A DNA stretch of 64,000 nt from Bradyrhizobium liaoningense. GTDB lineage: Bacteria > Pseudomonadota > Alphaproteobacteria > Rhizobiales > Xanthobacteraceae. The position numbers and the translations under genes are program-made. Positions 8,329 through 16,344 of this stretch are shown piece after piece. Position 1 is the stretch's first letter. Each line of letters begins with the position of its first letter. The notes beneath the pieces are model-generated. The model was not told the origin of the DNA. It did not search any database and saw nothing but the letters and a program-made list of their open reading frames with translations. The stretch is taken from contig NZ_JAFCJM010000023.1 of the NCBI RefSeq assembly GCF_018130955.1, positions 1 through 64,000 on the forward strand. Direction: 5' to 3'.

Positions 8329-8457
8329 GGCGATCGAGATCTACTGCTGCGCCCGCCTGGCAATACGACTTACTTCATGCAGCCGAATTGCATCACGGCG
8401 GCGGAACTCGCCGAAATCTACGTCCCAATAAGGGATGCAGCCGATGAGCTAGTCTAG
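8329..8457 (+). pseudogene. bioA: C-terminal remnant of bioA (DAPA aminotransferase)
   Basis: The frame from 8329 reads GDRDLLLRPPGNTTYFMQPN followed by CITAAELAEIYVPIRDAADELV and a stop. It matches the end of adenosylmethionine-8-amino-7-oxononanoate aminotransferase, whose last segment typically runs L-R-P-x-G-N-x-x-Y-x-x-P-P-x-x-I-T-x-x-x-L. About 90% of bioA is missing, as are bioF and bioD. The remnant begins only 18 nt after the bioB stop, consistent with a single deletion of roughly 3-4 kb from a bioBFDA operon. Confidence 0.8.
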
Positions 8458-8641
8458 AAGCAGGCCGGATCGAGCGCCGATCGCGACGGCTTGTCGACGA
8501 GTCTGCCGAAGCCGTTGGCCGCGCCCGCATGACCCAATGCACGGGTCGAGAAGTCTTCGTCTCGTGATCGCGCAACCAAAGGGAATTTCCATGCGTTCGC
8601 GGGTCATTTTCGAGGCGTCGATTTCTTTTTTCCTCGCCCGG

Positions 8642-8670
8642 TTGACAGTTTTCTTCCGCGCTTTCTAGGA
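8642..8670 (+). promoter_or_regulatory. possible promoter for panDBC
   Basis: A perfect -35 hexamer TTGACA (8642-8647) is followed after 17 nt by CTAGGA (8665-8670), a poor -10 match. It lies about 35 nt before panD in a 247-nt gap that otherwise shows nothing recognisable. Confidence 0.3.
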
Positions 8671-8704
8671 AGCACGGGGTGCCCTAAGCTCAACGGTAGT
8701 TCGA

Positions 8705-9160
8705 ATGAGAAAAGTACTCGCTGCAAAGCTGCACGGCATCCATGTTACGGAGGCCAATCTTCATTACCACGGTTCAGTCACCCTCGATCCAGATCACTGC
8801 CACGAGGTTGGCATTCTGCCGATGGAGTTCGTGGAGATTTGGAACAAGAACTCGGGAGCGCGCATCTCGACTTATGTCATTTTCGGCGCACGCGGTTCGC
8901 GTTGCTGTGTCCTCAACGGCGCCGCTGCGCGGACCTGTCAGGTAGGTGACCAGCTCATCATCTGCAGTTCGTCCTACTTGGACGAGCAGCGAATTGTTGA
9001 ATTGAAGCCGAAGATTCTCACCTTCGATCGCAGCAACCAGATTGCTGATCGCCTGACATACTCGGTCACTTCGGACGCTCTGGGTCGGTATGGCTTTGAG
9101 ATAGTCGGCGAGTTTGGCGACATCAAAGCCGTGCCGCTTCGCACCGCAGAATCGAACTGA
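8705..9160 (+). CDS. panD: aspartate 1-decarboxylase precursor
   Basis: A 151-residue pyruvoyl-dependent enzyme that makes beta-alanine from aspartate for pantothenate. The self-cleavage site is Gly23-Ser24 in LHYHGSVTLDP; Ser24 becomes the pyruvoyl cofactor. Other family features are the N-terminal MRKVLAAKLHGIHVTEANL and the C-rich middle strand. It is about 25 residues longer than E. coli PanD (126), with an extra C-terminal tail of unclear role. It is the first gene of a tight panD-panB-panC operon. Confidence 0.92.
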   Translation: MRKVLAAKLHGIHVTEANLHYHGSVTLDPDHCHEVGILPMEFVEIWNKNSGARISTYVIFGARGSRCCVLNGAAARTCQVGDQLIICSSSYLDEQRIVELKPKILTFDRSNQIADRLTYSVTSDALGRYGFEIVGEFGDIKAVPLRTAESN

Positions 9161-9185
9161 GATCCTCGACGGATGGGTATCTAGA

Positions 9186-10058
9186 ATGAGCCGCGTTTCG
9201 GAGCTGCCGGTTGAGCGCGTTACGAGTCCCATGCTGCAGCGGTGGAAGGCGGAGCACCGCCGGATCGTCATGACCACCGCGTACGACGCGGTGGCGGCAC
9301 ATATCGCGGATCCCGCGGTCGATATCATTCTTGTCGGTGACAGTGTCGGTAATGTTTGCCTCGGATTTGAGAACACGCTGCCGGTCAGCATGGCGATGAT
9401 GAACCATCATCTGGAGGCCGTTGCACGTACCAAGCCTCGCGCCTTGCTCGTGGCCGACATGCCGTTTCTCAGCTTTCACCTCAGCGTCGAGGAAACGATA
9501 CGCAATGCCGGCGGATTCCTACGGCGGGGCGCAGCCGCAGTGAAGCTCGAGGGCGGCGGCAAACGTATCGATATGGTACGTGCGCTGGTCGATTGCGAGA
9601 TTCCCGTGATGGGCCATCTGGGTCTTACCCCCCAGAGCGTCAATGTCATGGGTGGCTTCAAGGTGCAGGGCCGGAAAGCCGAGGAGGCGCTGCGTTTGCT
9701 CGATGACGCCCACCGTCTGCAGGAGGCCGGCTGTTTCGCTTTGGTGTTGGAAGGCATTCCGGCCGAGCTTGCTGCGCGAGCCACAGAGTCCTTGACCATA
9801 CCGACAATTGGAATCGGCGCCGGTCCGGACTGTTCGGGGCAGGTGCTCGTGTTTCACGACGTGCTGGGCCTGACTGAAGGTCACCGCCCCAAATTCGTTC
9901 GCGCCTATGCAGACGGATTTCAGCTGCTGCACGGGGCGCTGTCGCGCTGGGCGGCGGATGTCCGCAGTGGTGCATTTCCGGGACCCCAGGAGTCCTATCG
10001 TCTTCCCGAAGGCCTTGGCGACGCAATCACAAACTGGGCCCCTTCCAACCCAACCTGA
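9186..10058 (+). CDS. panB: 3-methyl-2-oxobutanoate hydroxymethyltransferase
   Basis: A 290-residue ketopantoate hydroxymethyltransferase (TIM barrel). Metal and substrate motifs are visible: VGDSVGNVCLGFENTLPV, VADMPFLSFHLSVEE, AVKLEGG, MGHLGLTPQSVN, and the catalytic glutamate region LVLEGIPAELA followed by TIGIGAGPDCSGQVLVFHDVLG. The ATG at 9186 gives the normal start MSRVSELPVERVTSPMLQ; an upstream in-frame start would overlap panD. The gap to panD is 25 nt and to panC 13 nt, so translation is likely coupled. Confidence 0.95.
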   Translation: MSRVSELPVERVTSPMLQRWKAEHRRIVMTTAYDAVAAHIADPAVDIILVGDSVGNVCLGFENTLPVSMAMMNHHLEAVARTKPRALLVADMPFLSFHLSVEETIRNAGGFLRRGAAAVKLEGGGKRIDMVRALVDCEIPVMGHLGLTPQSVNVMGGFKVQGRKAEEALRLLDDAHRLQEAGCFALVLEGIPAELAARATESLTIPTIGIGAGPDCSGQVLVFHDVLGLTEGHRPKFVRAYADGFQLLHGALSRWAADVRSGAFPGPQESYRLPEGLGDAITNWAPSNPT

Positions 10059-10071
10059 TGTAGAGCGCGAC

Positions 10072-10923
10072 ATGCAAACAATTACGACGGTGGCTGAGCT
10101 TCGCCGCACTCTCGCAAAGGCTCGCAGCGCCGACAAACGGGTCGGCTTCGCGCCGACGATGGGCTATCTCCACGATGGCCACCTGGCGCTGGTCGCGGCG
10201 AGCCGGGCGCAATGCGACGTCACTGTTGTTAGCATCTTCGTCAACCCGACCCAGTTCGGACCAAACGAGGATCTCAGCACCTATCCGCGCGACTTCCTGC
10301 GCGATGAGAAACTGTGCCGCGATGCCGGTGTTGCGATCCTCTTCGCACCGGATGCGCAAGAAGTTTATCCGACTCAATTTGAGACCTTCGTCGATCCGGG
10401 CGAACTCGCGAAACCTCTATGCGGAGCCTTTAGGCCTGGGCATTTTCGCGGCGTTGCGACGGTCGTATGCAAGCTGTTCAACATGGTGCAGCCGGACGTC
10501 GTGTTCTTTGGACAGAAGGACTTTCAGCAATGCGCGGTCGTGCGTCGCATGACCAATGATCTCAATCTTCCGATCGAGATCGTCACCGTGCCAACCGTTC
10601 GGGAGCCCGATGGGCTCGCGATGAGCAGTCGTAACCGCTATCTCAGCGAGGAAGAACGGCGGCGGGCGCTCGCCATCAGTCGTGGACTGTTCGCTGCGGC
10701 CGACGAGTTTCGCTCAGGAGAGCGCAACGTGGAAAAGTTGGTTGCGATCGCCAGCAGGCACCTAAAGACAGTTGACCGACTGCAGTATCTTGAACTTGTC
10801 GACGGTGACACGCTCAAGACTGCCGACAGTCCGCTGCGGCGCCCCGCGGTGCTCTGTGTCGCAGCCTATGTGGGCTCGACCCGGCTGATCGACAACGTGA
10901 TACTGGCGTTGCCAACTCCGTAG
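10072..10923 (+). CDS. panC: pantoate--beta-alanine ligase
   Basis: A 283-residue pantothenate synthetase. The nucleotidyltransferase HIGH-type motif is MGYLHDGHLAL. The IFVNPTQFGPNEDLSTYPR stretch, the FFGQKDFQQ segment and the KMSKS-like MSSRNRYLS complete the active site. It joins pantoate (from PanB) to beta-alanine (from PanD) with ATP. The start at 10072 yields MQTITTVAELR, matching the family; the frame is open for 55 codons upstream but overlaps panB. It is convergent with the solA-like gene; the 168-nt gap shows no strong terminator. Confidence 0.95.
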   Translation: MQTITTVAELRRTLAKARSADKRVGFAPTMGYLHDGHLALVAASRAQCDVTVVSIFVNPTQFGPNEDLSTYPRDFLRDEKLCRDAGVAILFAPDAQEVYPTQFETFVDPGELAKPLCGAFRPGHFRGVATVVCKLFNMVQPDVVFFGQKDFQQCAVVRRMTNDLNLPIEIVTVPTVREPDGLAMSSRNRYLSEEERRRALAISRGLFAAADEFRSGERNVEKLVAIASRHLKTVDRLQYLELVDGDTLKTADSPLRRPAVLCVAAYVGSTRLIDNVILALPTP

Positions 10924-11091
10924 CGCAATTCAAAGCCAAGCAATAAACTACGCAGCATATCGGGATCATTGCGCAAGATCCTCGTTAGGGGCCTGTTCCC
11001 AGATCACAAACTCCGGCTATGCTCCAATTGTCCGCTGAGGCAGCTCCTTCCGCTCAATGCCGGGACGGCAACCCAACTCCCTGAGCGCCCG

Positions 11092-12279
11092 TTATGCTGC
11101 ACCTGACCGCGGCGGATCCCCGAACGTAAATTGTCGCATATCGATATCGGCTGGAATTGTCTCGCCAAGCGCCAGCTTTGCCAGAACTTCACCGATGCCG
11201 CCGGAATGCTTGAAGCCGTGCCCGGAGCACGGCGAGGCCACGAGGACGTTCGGCATGTCCGGATGGCGATCGATGATGAACCGCGCATCCTTGATTTTCG
11301 TATATAGGCAGACTTCGGCCCTGACGCATTGCGATGTCACGCCGTTGAAGAACGGCTCGACATAGGTCGCAAACATCGAGCGCCGTTCCTCCTCGGAAAC
11401 GATCCGAGACACGCTTTCAGGCGTGTCTTCCGTCAACTCCTGTTCCGTCGCGACCTTCACGCCATCCGAAACGCCGCCCAGCGCAGGAAGTCCATAGATA
11501 TTCTGATCTCGATCCGGAACCATCCAGATAAAGGTAGGGAAATTATCCGGCCGGTACATTTCAAGAGCTTTCCGGTCTGCAAGCGCGAACCAGTACAGCA
11601 CCTGGCGCTGCACCTTGAGCTCCACGGGTGAACGCAGCAACTGCGGAAGCCAGGGCCCCGCGGTGATGATGAGTTGACCGGCGTGATAGACGCCGCGATC
11701 CGTCACGACGGAAACGCCGCCGGATACATTCTCATAAGAAAGGACGCGCTCGTTGATTCTGATGTCAGCGTTTTGTTGACGCGCGCGGACAAGCTGCGCG
11801 CGGATGCACGCTTCAGGCATCGCGTAACCGCTGTCCCTGTCGTAATAGACTTTTTCGTCGTCCGAGATCCGGAACGCTGGATGTCGGGCCATCAATTCGG
11901 CCGGTGACAGACGCTCATACGTCACACCGGCCAAATCGGCCGCTTCTTCGGTCGTTTCGACAAAGCGGGGATTCTGGTGTCGATGCGCACCCCTCGGGCC
12001 GCCTATGACGGCAAGCCCATTCAGCCTCATGAGACTGACATCAAGCTGCTCTTCTAGCTCGGTCCAGATGCGATGCGAGCGCCTTGCGAGAGCCGAATAC
12101 ATGGGGCCTTCACCGAAGGCCACGCGCGTGATCCGGCTCTCGCCATGCGTAGAGCCGAGCCGGTGTGGAGGATCGTACTGATCGATTCCCAGCACGCTCA
12201 CATTCCGCGATGCGAGCTGATAGAGCGCCGAAGAGCCCATGGCGCCGAGGCCGAGTACAATCACGTCGTAATGCTTCAT
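11092..12279 (-). CDS. monomeric sarcosine oxidase / N-methyltryptophan oxidase family flavoprotein
   Basis: A 395-residue FAD oxidase of the MSOX/SolA family. The dinucleotide fold is GLGAMGSSALYQLASR. The next conserved segment is DQYDPPHRLGSTHGESRITR. The C-terminal SPCSGHGFKHSGGIGEVLAKL carries the cysteine that covalently binds FAD in this family. These enzymes oxidise N-methyl amino acids to the amino acid, formaldehyde and H2O2; sarcosine and N-methyltryptophan are both possible. It is divergent from the amidase gene across 262 nt that show no other clear signal. Confidence 0.85.
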   Translation of the reverse strand: MKHYDVIVLGLGAMGSSALYQLASRNVSVLGIDQYDPPHRLGSTHGESRITRVAFGEGPMYSALARRSHRIWTELEEQLDVSLMRLNGLAVIGGPRGAHRHQNPRFVETTEEAADLAGVTYERLSPAELMARHPAFRISDDEKVYYDRDSGYAMPEACIRAQLVRARQQNADIRINERVLSYENVSGGVSVVTDRGVYHAGQLIITAGPWLPQLLRSPVELKVQRQVLYWFALADRKALEMYRPDNFPTFIWMVPDRDQNIYGLPALGGVSDGVKVATEQELTEDTPESVSRIVSEEERRSMFATYVEPFFNGVTSQCVRAEVCLYTKIKDARFIIDRHPDMPNVLVASPCSGHGFKHSGGIGEVLAKLALGETIPADIDMRQFTFGDPPRSGAA

Positions 12280-12541
12280 CTTGCTCCCTTGTGCCGTCCG
12301 GGATCATGTCGCGGGACGGCCGCCCCCGCTACCGAATGATCCATCGACGCCGCTCCATGGCGCGCCCTCGGAATCCGAAAGCCCTTAGCATCCTGCAAGC
12401 TGCTCCCCTTGGCAATCGAAAGTCACATTGGTCGCTGACGACTCGCCGCATCGGCGCGCCAGTGCCCATGCAGAAACGGACCTGTACACATCTTTGCATC
12501 CCCCATAACCTCCGCCGCGCAATTTTTTTTGGAGATGCGAC

Positions 12542-14128
12542 GTGGGGAAGAGGGCTGTGACGAAGAAGACGGCGGTGAAGAAAATATCGGGCAAGACCGC
12601 GGCTGCCCGCAAGGGTGCGGCGAACACCACCAGGAAGGCGAGCAAGCAGGCGAAGAAAGCGTTGAGCACGAAGGCCGCTCCGGCCAAGGCCGCCAGTCAG
12701 CCGCGCCGCCCGAAGGGGCAGATCTGGCAATGGTCCGCCGTCGACACGGCGGCAGCCATCCGCTCAGGCGCCGTCTCCGCCGTCGAAGCGGTGGAATCGC
12801 ATCTCGAGCGCATGCGTGCGGTCAATCCAAAACTCAACGCCGTCGTCGTCGACCTCTCCGAAGAGGCGCTTGCCGCGGCGCATGCCGCGGACAAGCAGCG
12901 CGCCAAGGGCGGCGCGCTCGGCCTGCTGCTTGGCGTGCCCGTCACCGTGAAGGAGAACGTCGACTATGAGGGCCGGCCCAATTTCAACGGCGTGCCGGCG
13001 AACAAGAACCTCATTGCGCCGTCGGACTCGCCCGTTGTGCGTAACCTGAAGAAGGCCGGTGCGATCGTGATCGGCCTCACCAACACGCCGGAATTCTCCT
13101 TCCGCGGCTTTACCGACAATCCGCTGCATGGCCTCACGCTCAATCCGTGGGATCCGGACATTACCTGCGGCGGTTCGTCGGGGGGCGCCGGGGCGGCAGT
13201 CGCCGCCGGCATCGGCACGATCGCGCATGGCAATGACATCGGCGGCTCGCTGCGCTGGCCGGCCCATTGCAACGGGGTAGCGACCATCAAGCCGACCCAA
13301 GGCCGCATCCCCGCGTTCAACCAGAGCGCCACGGCGGAACGTCCGATGCTCGCGCATCTGATGTCGGCGCAGGGGCCGCTCGCGCGCCATGTCGGCGACG
13401 TCCGCCTGGCGCTCGAGGTGATGAGCCAGCGCGATCCGCGCGATCCCTGGTGGGTACCCGCGCCGCTGGTCGGGCCGAAGCCGAAGGGGCCGATCAAGGT
13501 CGCGCTGGCCAAGATCCCCGAGGATATGGACGTCGATCCGCAGGTCGCCGCGGCGCTGCGGCAGGCGGCCGATCACCTGGAGCGCGCTGGCTATCGCGTT
13601 ATAGAGGTTGCGGTGCCCGATGTCAGCGGGGTCTGGCAGACCTGGTGCGACATCATCACCAACGAGACCGTGGTGATGCAGGAAGCCGGAATGCTGAAGG
13701 TGACCTCGGAGGATTTTCACAAGGCGTGGAACGGCATGAAGCCCAAGGCCAACGTGCTCGACCTCAAGGCCTGGATGCAGGCCACGGCCGCGCGCAACGG
13801 CCACATCCGCGCCTGGCAATTGTTCTTCGAAGAGTATCCGGTCGTGCTCGCGCCGACCACGGTGAAGCCGACGCCGGGCCCGCGCGAGGACACGGTCAGC
13901 GCCGAGCGCGTGCGCGAGATCTTCTGGGGCGAGATCCGCTTCATCTCCGCCATCAACGTGCTGGGCCTGCCCGGCGCTGTGGTGCCCGTGACAGTGCATG
14001 GCGGTCAGCCGATCGGCGTGCAACTCATCGCCGGCCGCTATCGCGAGGACCTCGCGCTGGATGCCGCAGCCGCGATCGAGAAGCGCGCCGGCGTGCTGGC
14101 TCATCAATTGTGGGAGCAGATGGGTTAG
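12542..14128 (+). CDS. amidase-signature hydrolase with histone-H1-like N-terminal tail
   Basis: A 528-residue protein. Residues 1-58 are a Lys/Ala-rich tail with repeated TKKTA, VKKIS, RKASKQAKK and STKAAPAKA units, resembling the DNA-binding tails of H1-like bacterial proteins. From residue 60 a complete amidase-signature enzyme follows: catalytic lysine in PVTVKENVD, the Gly/Ser-rich CGGSSGGAGAAVAAG with the cis-serine, and DIGGSLRWPAHCNGV with the nucleophile serine. It starts with GTG at 12542, supported by GGAG at 12531-12534; the overlapping ATG is in another frame. The amide substrate is unknown. The tail could localise the enzyme to nucleic acid or to a membrane, or be a neutral linker. 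Confidence 0.88.
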   Translation: MGKRAVTKKTAVKKISGKTAAARKGAANTTRKASKQAKKALSTKAAPAKAASQPRRPKGQIWQWSAVDTAAAIRSGAVSAVEAVESHLERMRAVNPKLNAVVVDLSEEALAAAHAADKQRAKGGALGLLLGVPVTVKENVDYEGRPNFNGVPANKNLIAPSDSPVVRNLKKAGAIVIGLTNTPEFSFRGFTDNPLHGLTLNPWDPDITCGGSSGGAGAAVAAGIGTIAHGNDIGGSLRWPAHCNGVATIKPTQGRIPAFNQSATAERPMLAHLMSAQGPLARHVGDVRLALEVMSQRDPRDPWWVPAPLVGPKPKGPIKVALAKIPEDMDVDPQVAAALRQAADHLERAGYRVIEVAVPDVSGVWQTWCDIITNETVVMQEAGMLKVTSEDFHKAWNGMKPKANVLDLKAWMQATAARNGHIRAWQLFFEEYPVVLAPTTVKPTPGPREDTVSAERVREIFWGEIRFISAINVLGLPGAVVPVTVHGGQPIGVQLIAGRYREDLALDAAAAIEKRAGVLAHQLWEQMG

Positions 14129-14134
14129 CCGCCG

Positions 14135-14163
14135 AATAGCCGGGCCCAAGCGGCCCGGCTATT
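14135..14163. terminator. bidirectional terminator hairpin between convergent genes
   Basis: A perfect 12-bp stem, AATAGCCGGGCC (14135-14146) and GGCCCGGCTATT (14152-14163), closes a 5-nt loop. It begins 7 nt after the amidase stop and overlaps the last codon of the opposite TadG-like gene. The T-run is short. Confidence 0.7.
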
Positions 14164-15490
14164 TCGTCAGATGCGCCGATGCGACCGCCTTCTGGAACAG
14201 CGCATTCAGTGCACTGCTGATGCTGGAGTCGCTCGACACCTCATAGTAATAGCCCGACGTTGCGCAGGCCTCCATCTTGGTCGCGATCGAGCTGCGCCAG
14301 GGTGCGATGTAGGTGGTGTACCAGCTATTGCTGGTGATCGCCAAATACGTCGTGTAGAGGACGGCGATCTTGATGCCGCGCGCCTTGATCGTGTCGCAGA
14401 TGGTGGTCGTCAGCGGCTCCTGGCATCTGCCGGACGAGGCGATCACGGTTTGCGTGCAGGTCGACGGGTAGTAGTAATCGGCCACGCCGTCCGAGACGAA
14501 GAACAGCCATTTCTGCGGCGAAGAGGAGGAGCCGTCGCCCGGCGTCGGAATGGCCTTGTTCATCGACGACAGGATGCCGTCGAAGTCGGTGCACATGTCG
14601 TTGTTGTAATTGGTGTAGGGAATGGTCATCAGGTCGACGGACGAGACCGCAGTCTTCACCGACGACAGGCTCGACGAGAGCGCGGCGATCGTCGTCAGCC
14701 CGACCGAGCTGCAATCGCTGCCCATGCTGTAGACCGCCATGCGGAACTGGTTGCTGACGAGCTCGCTGGAAGCTGCGGTATCCGTAAGCGATTGGGTGGC
14801 ATCCCGCACGACGTCGATCCGCATGGTGATGCCGAGCTTCTTGGCGATCGAATAGTAGCTCTTGGTCTGCAGCGTCTTCTTCGAGCTCGACGTATAGGTG
14901 TCGTGGCACGCGAAGGCGCAGCTATCCGAGGTGGCGTTCTGCAACGCCGTCATGTCGGCCGTGGTTGCGCCGAGGCCCTGCGACGGCGAATTGTCCAGCA
15001 ACACGTAGAAATCCATATAGGTCGGCAGCGAGGCCGCGGCCGACGAGCTCGCCGAGATCGTCATTGTCGCGTAGCCGAGGATTCCCATGAAATAGGTCGT
15101 CACCGACGCGGTTGCCGTCCCGGTTGCGGTCCGCGTGGTGACGCTGTCGGTGACGGTGATCGTCAGCGATGTGCTGGCCATGCCGTAGGCCGACATCTGC
15201 GCGGTGAACATGGCCTGCGCGTCGCTTTGCGCCGCCGCCGCCGTCCTGGTGATCTCGGTATTGGCGGTGGCGACCAGCACGGCGGCGTCGAGCGCCGACA
15301 TCAGCTTCGCTTGCGCGCGAACGGCCAGCGAATAGTCGACGGCCGCGCCCATGAAGGAGAGGATCGGCAGCAACGACAGGGCGAAGATGATCGCGATATT
15401 GCCGCGGCGGTCCGCGCAGAAGCGCGCGAGCAGGCGGGAGAAACTTGCCGTGACGATGTCCAACGAGAAACGCACCTTGACCGGAGCCAT
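14159..15490 (-). CDS. TadG-like pilus assembly protein with von Willebrand factor A domain
   Basis: A 443-residue envelope protein. Near residues 25-60 is the TadE/TadG N-terminal segment (RRGNIAIIFALSLLPILSFM and GAAVDYSLAVRAQ), a prepilin-like membrane anchor with the RRGN motif typical of TadE/F/G. The remainder is a vWA domain with a MIDAS-type DxSxS motif in LLDNSPSQG, a long Ser/Thr-rich region and several cysteines. TadG proteins accompany Flp/Tad pili, but no other tad gene lies nearby, so it is an orphan copy. The gene ends inside a terminator hairpin. Confidence 0.8.
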   Translation of the reverse strand: MAPVKVRFSLDIVTASFSRLLARFCADRRGNIAIIFALSLLPILSFMGAAVDYSLAVRAQAKLMSALDAAVLVATANTEITRTAAAAQSDAQAMFTAQMSAYGMASTSLTITVTDSVTTRTATGTATASVTTYFMGILGYATMTISASSSAAASLPTYMDFYVLLDNSPSQGLGATTADMTALQNATSDSCAFACHDTYTSSSKKTLQTKSYYSIAKKLGITMRIDVVRDATQSLTDTAASSELVSNQFRMAVYSMGSDCSSVGLTTIAALSSSLSSVKTAVSSVDLMTIPYTNYNNDMCTDFDGILSSMNKAIPTPGDGSSSSPQKWLFFVSDGVADYYYPSTCTQTVIASSGRCQEPLTTTICDTIKARGIKIAVLYTTYLAITSNSWYTTYIAPWRSSIATKMEACATSGYYYEVSSDSSISSALNALFQKAVASAHLTK

Positions 15491-15949
15491 GATGCATCGA
15501 GCCTAGGGATCAGGTGCTTACGCAGCCGTTGCCAATCCTGTGAGCGCTGGTTTCGGCAGGTTGCCGTCGGTTTCCGGAACGGCGTTCGCATGCATCTTGA
15601 AACGATAGCAGTTCGGTGCGGCCGCTTCGGCAAGCCCTGGAGGCGGGTGTGCGTGGAGGTCTTCGTGACGCCAGCGGGGGAGGCCGTGACGCGATTGCTT
15701 GGCTCGGCGGACGAGCTCGCGTAGCAATCGTCGGAGCTTCGCGCGCAGGCGAAGGCGTTCTTCGTGGCGATACGCGCAACCTGGAGCACGATCCGGACCC
15801 GCAGGGCCGCATTAGAGCAAAGTGCGCAGCGGTGTTCCCCAGCGACAAACGCGGAACGCGTTTGCGCGGAGATCGTGCCCAAACAAGGAGCCAAAGCGCG
15901 ATGACGATTTAACCCAAATTCATCGTGCTTCTGCCGCGCCCGCGCGGGC
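15491..15949. other. 459-nt gene-free stretch
   Basis: No convincing gene: the short frames here are Arg/Ala-rich antisense-type translations without signal, motif or ribosome site. The last part (15784-15930) is an intergenic repeat listed separately. The first 290 nt hold nothing I can name beyond the likely promoter region of the TadG-like gene. Confidence 0.5.
15784..15930 (+). repeat. dispersed intergenic repeat, copy 1
   Basis: It shares with 46246-46371 the order GAGCA(C/T)GATCCGGA, GCGACAAACGCGGAACGCGT, TTGCGCGGAGATC(G/A)TGC, CGATGACGATT and CATCG(T/C)GCTT. It contains nested inverted repeats. This element type is widespread in Bradyrhizobium intergenic regions. Confidence 0.8.
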
Positions 15950-16198
15950 CTAGGCCCGCGCGTTCAACACGGCCCGCGCGGCGCCGACATAGTCCGGCCA
16001 ATGGGCTTCGGCGTAACGCTCTGCCTGTCGGGCGCAGGTGACGTCAGGCGCATGGGCGGCGGCGATCATTCGCGCGTAGCGCTCTTCGGCCACCGTCATG
16101 TCGGATGTCGCGACGGGCGCTACGAAGGCAGAGGCGGCCTGCGGTGCTGCGACAAGCCCGGCCATTCCGGCAAGCATGGTACGGCGTGACGTCTTCAT
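15950..16198 (-). CDS. small exported protein of unknown function with twin-arginine-like signal
   Basis: An 82-residue protein. The N-terminus MKTSRRTMLAGMAGLVAAPQAASAF is a signal with a twin-arginine-like SRRTML motif and an ASA cleavage site. The mature part of about 55 residues contains EERYARMIAAAHAPD and RQAERYAEAHWPDYVGAARA, likely helical, with a single cysteine. I do not recognise the family. The codon use and signal argue it is real; nothing in the neighbourhood indicates a role. Confidence 0.6.
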   Translation of the reverse strand: MKTSRRTMLAGMAGLVAAPQAASAFVAPVATSDMTVAEERYARMIAAAHAPDVTCARQAERYAEAHWPDYVGAARAVLNARA

Positions 16199-16344
16199 CG
16201 CTATTATCCTATCTGGTCTGCTGACGTATTTGGCGGGCTAGCGTCGTCGCTGTTGCAGCAGGGTACCTGCGCCGGCGCCAACAGTCTAGGAGCCGTGGAA
16301 ACAGCTTGACGCTTGGAGTGCCCGCGTTCCATCTAGGGACGGAT

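Noticed and set aside
8458..8560. Minus-strand frame resembling the end of a beta-lactamase-type hydrolase (ALGHAGA)
   Set aside because: Only six or seven residues fit and the rest diverges, so the similarity is not supported.
14171..15724. Long open frame opposite the TadG-like gene
   Set aside because: An Arg/Gly/Asp-rich antisense translation caused by high GC at third positions; the opposite strand has a clear signal and domains.
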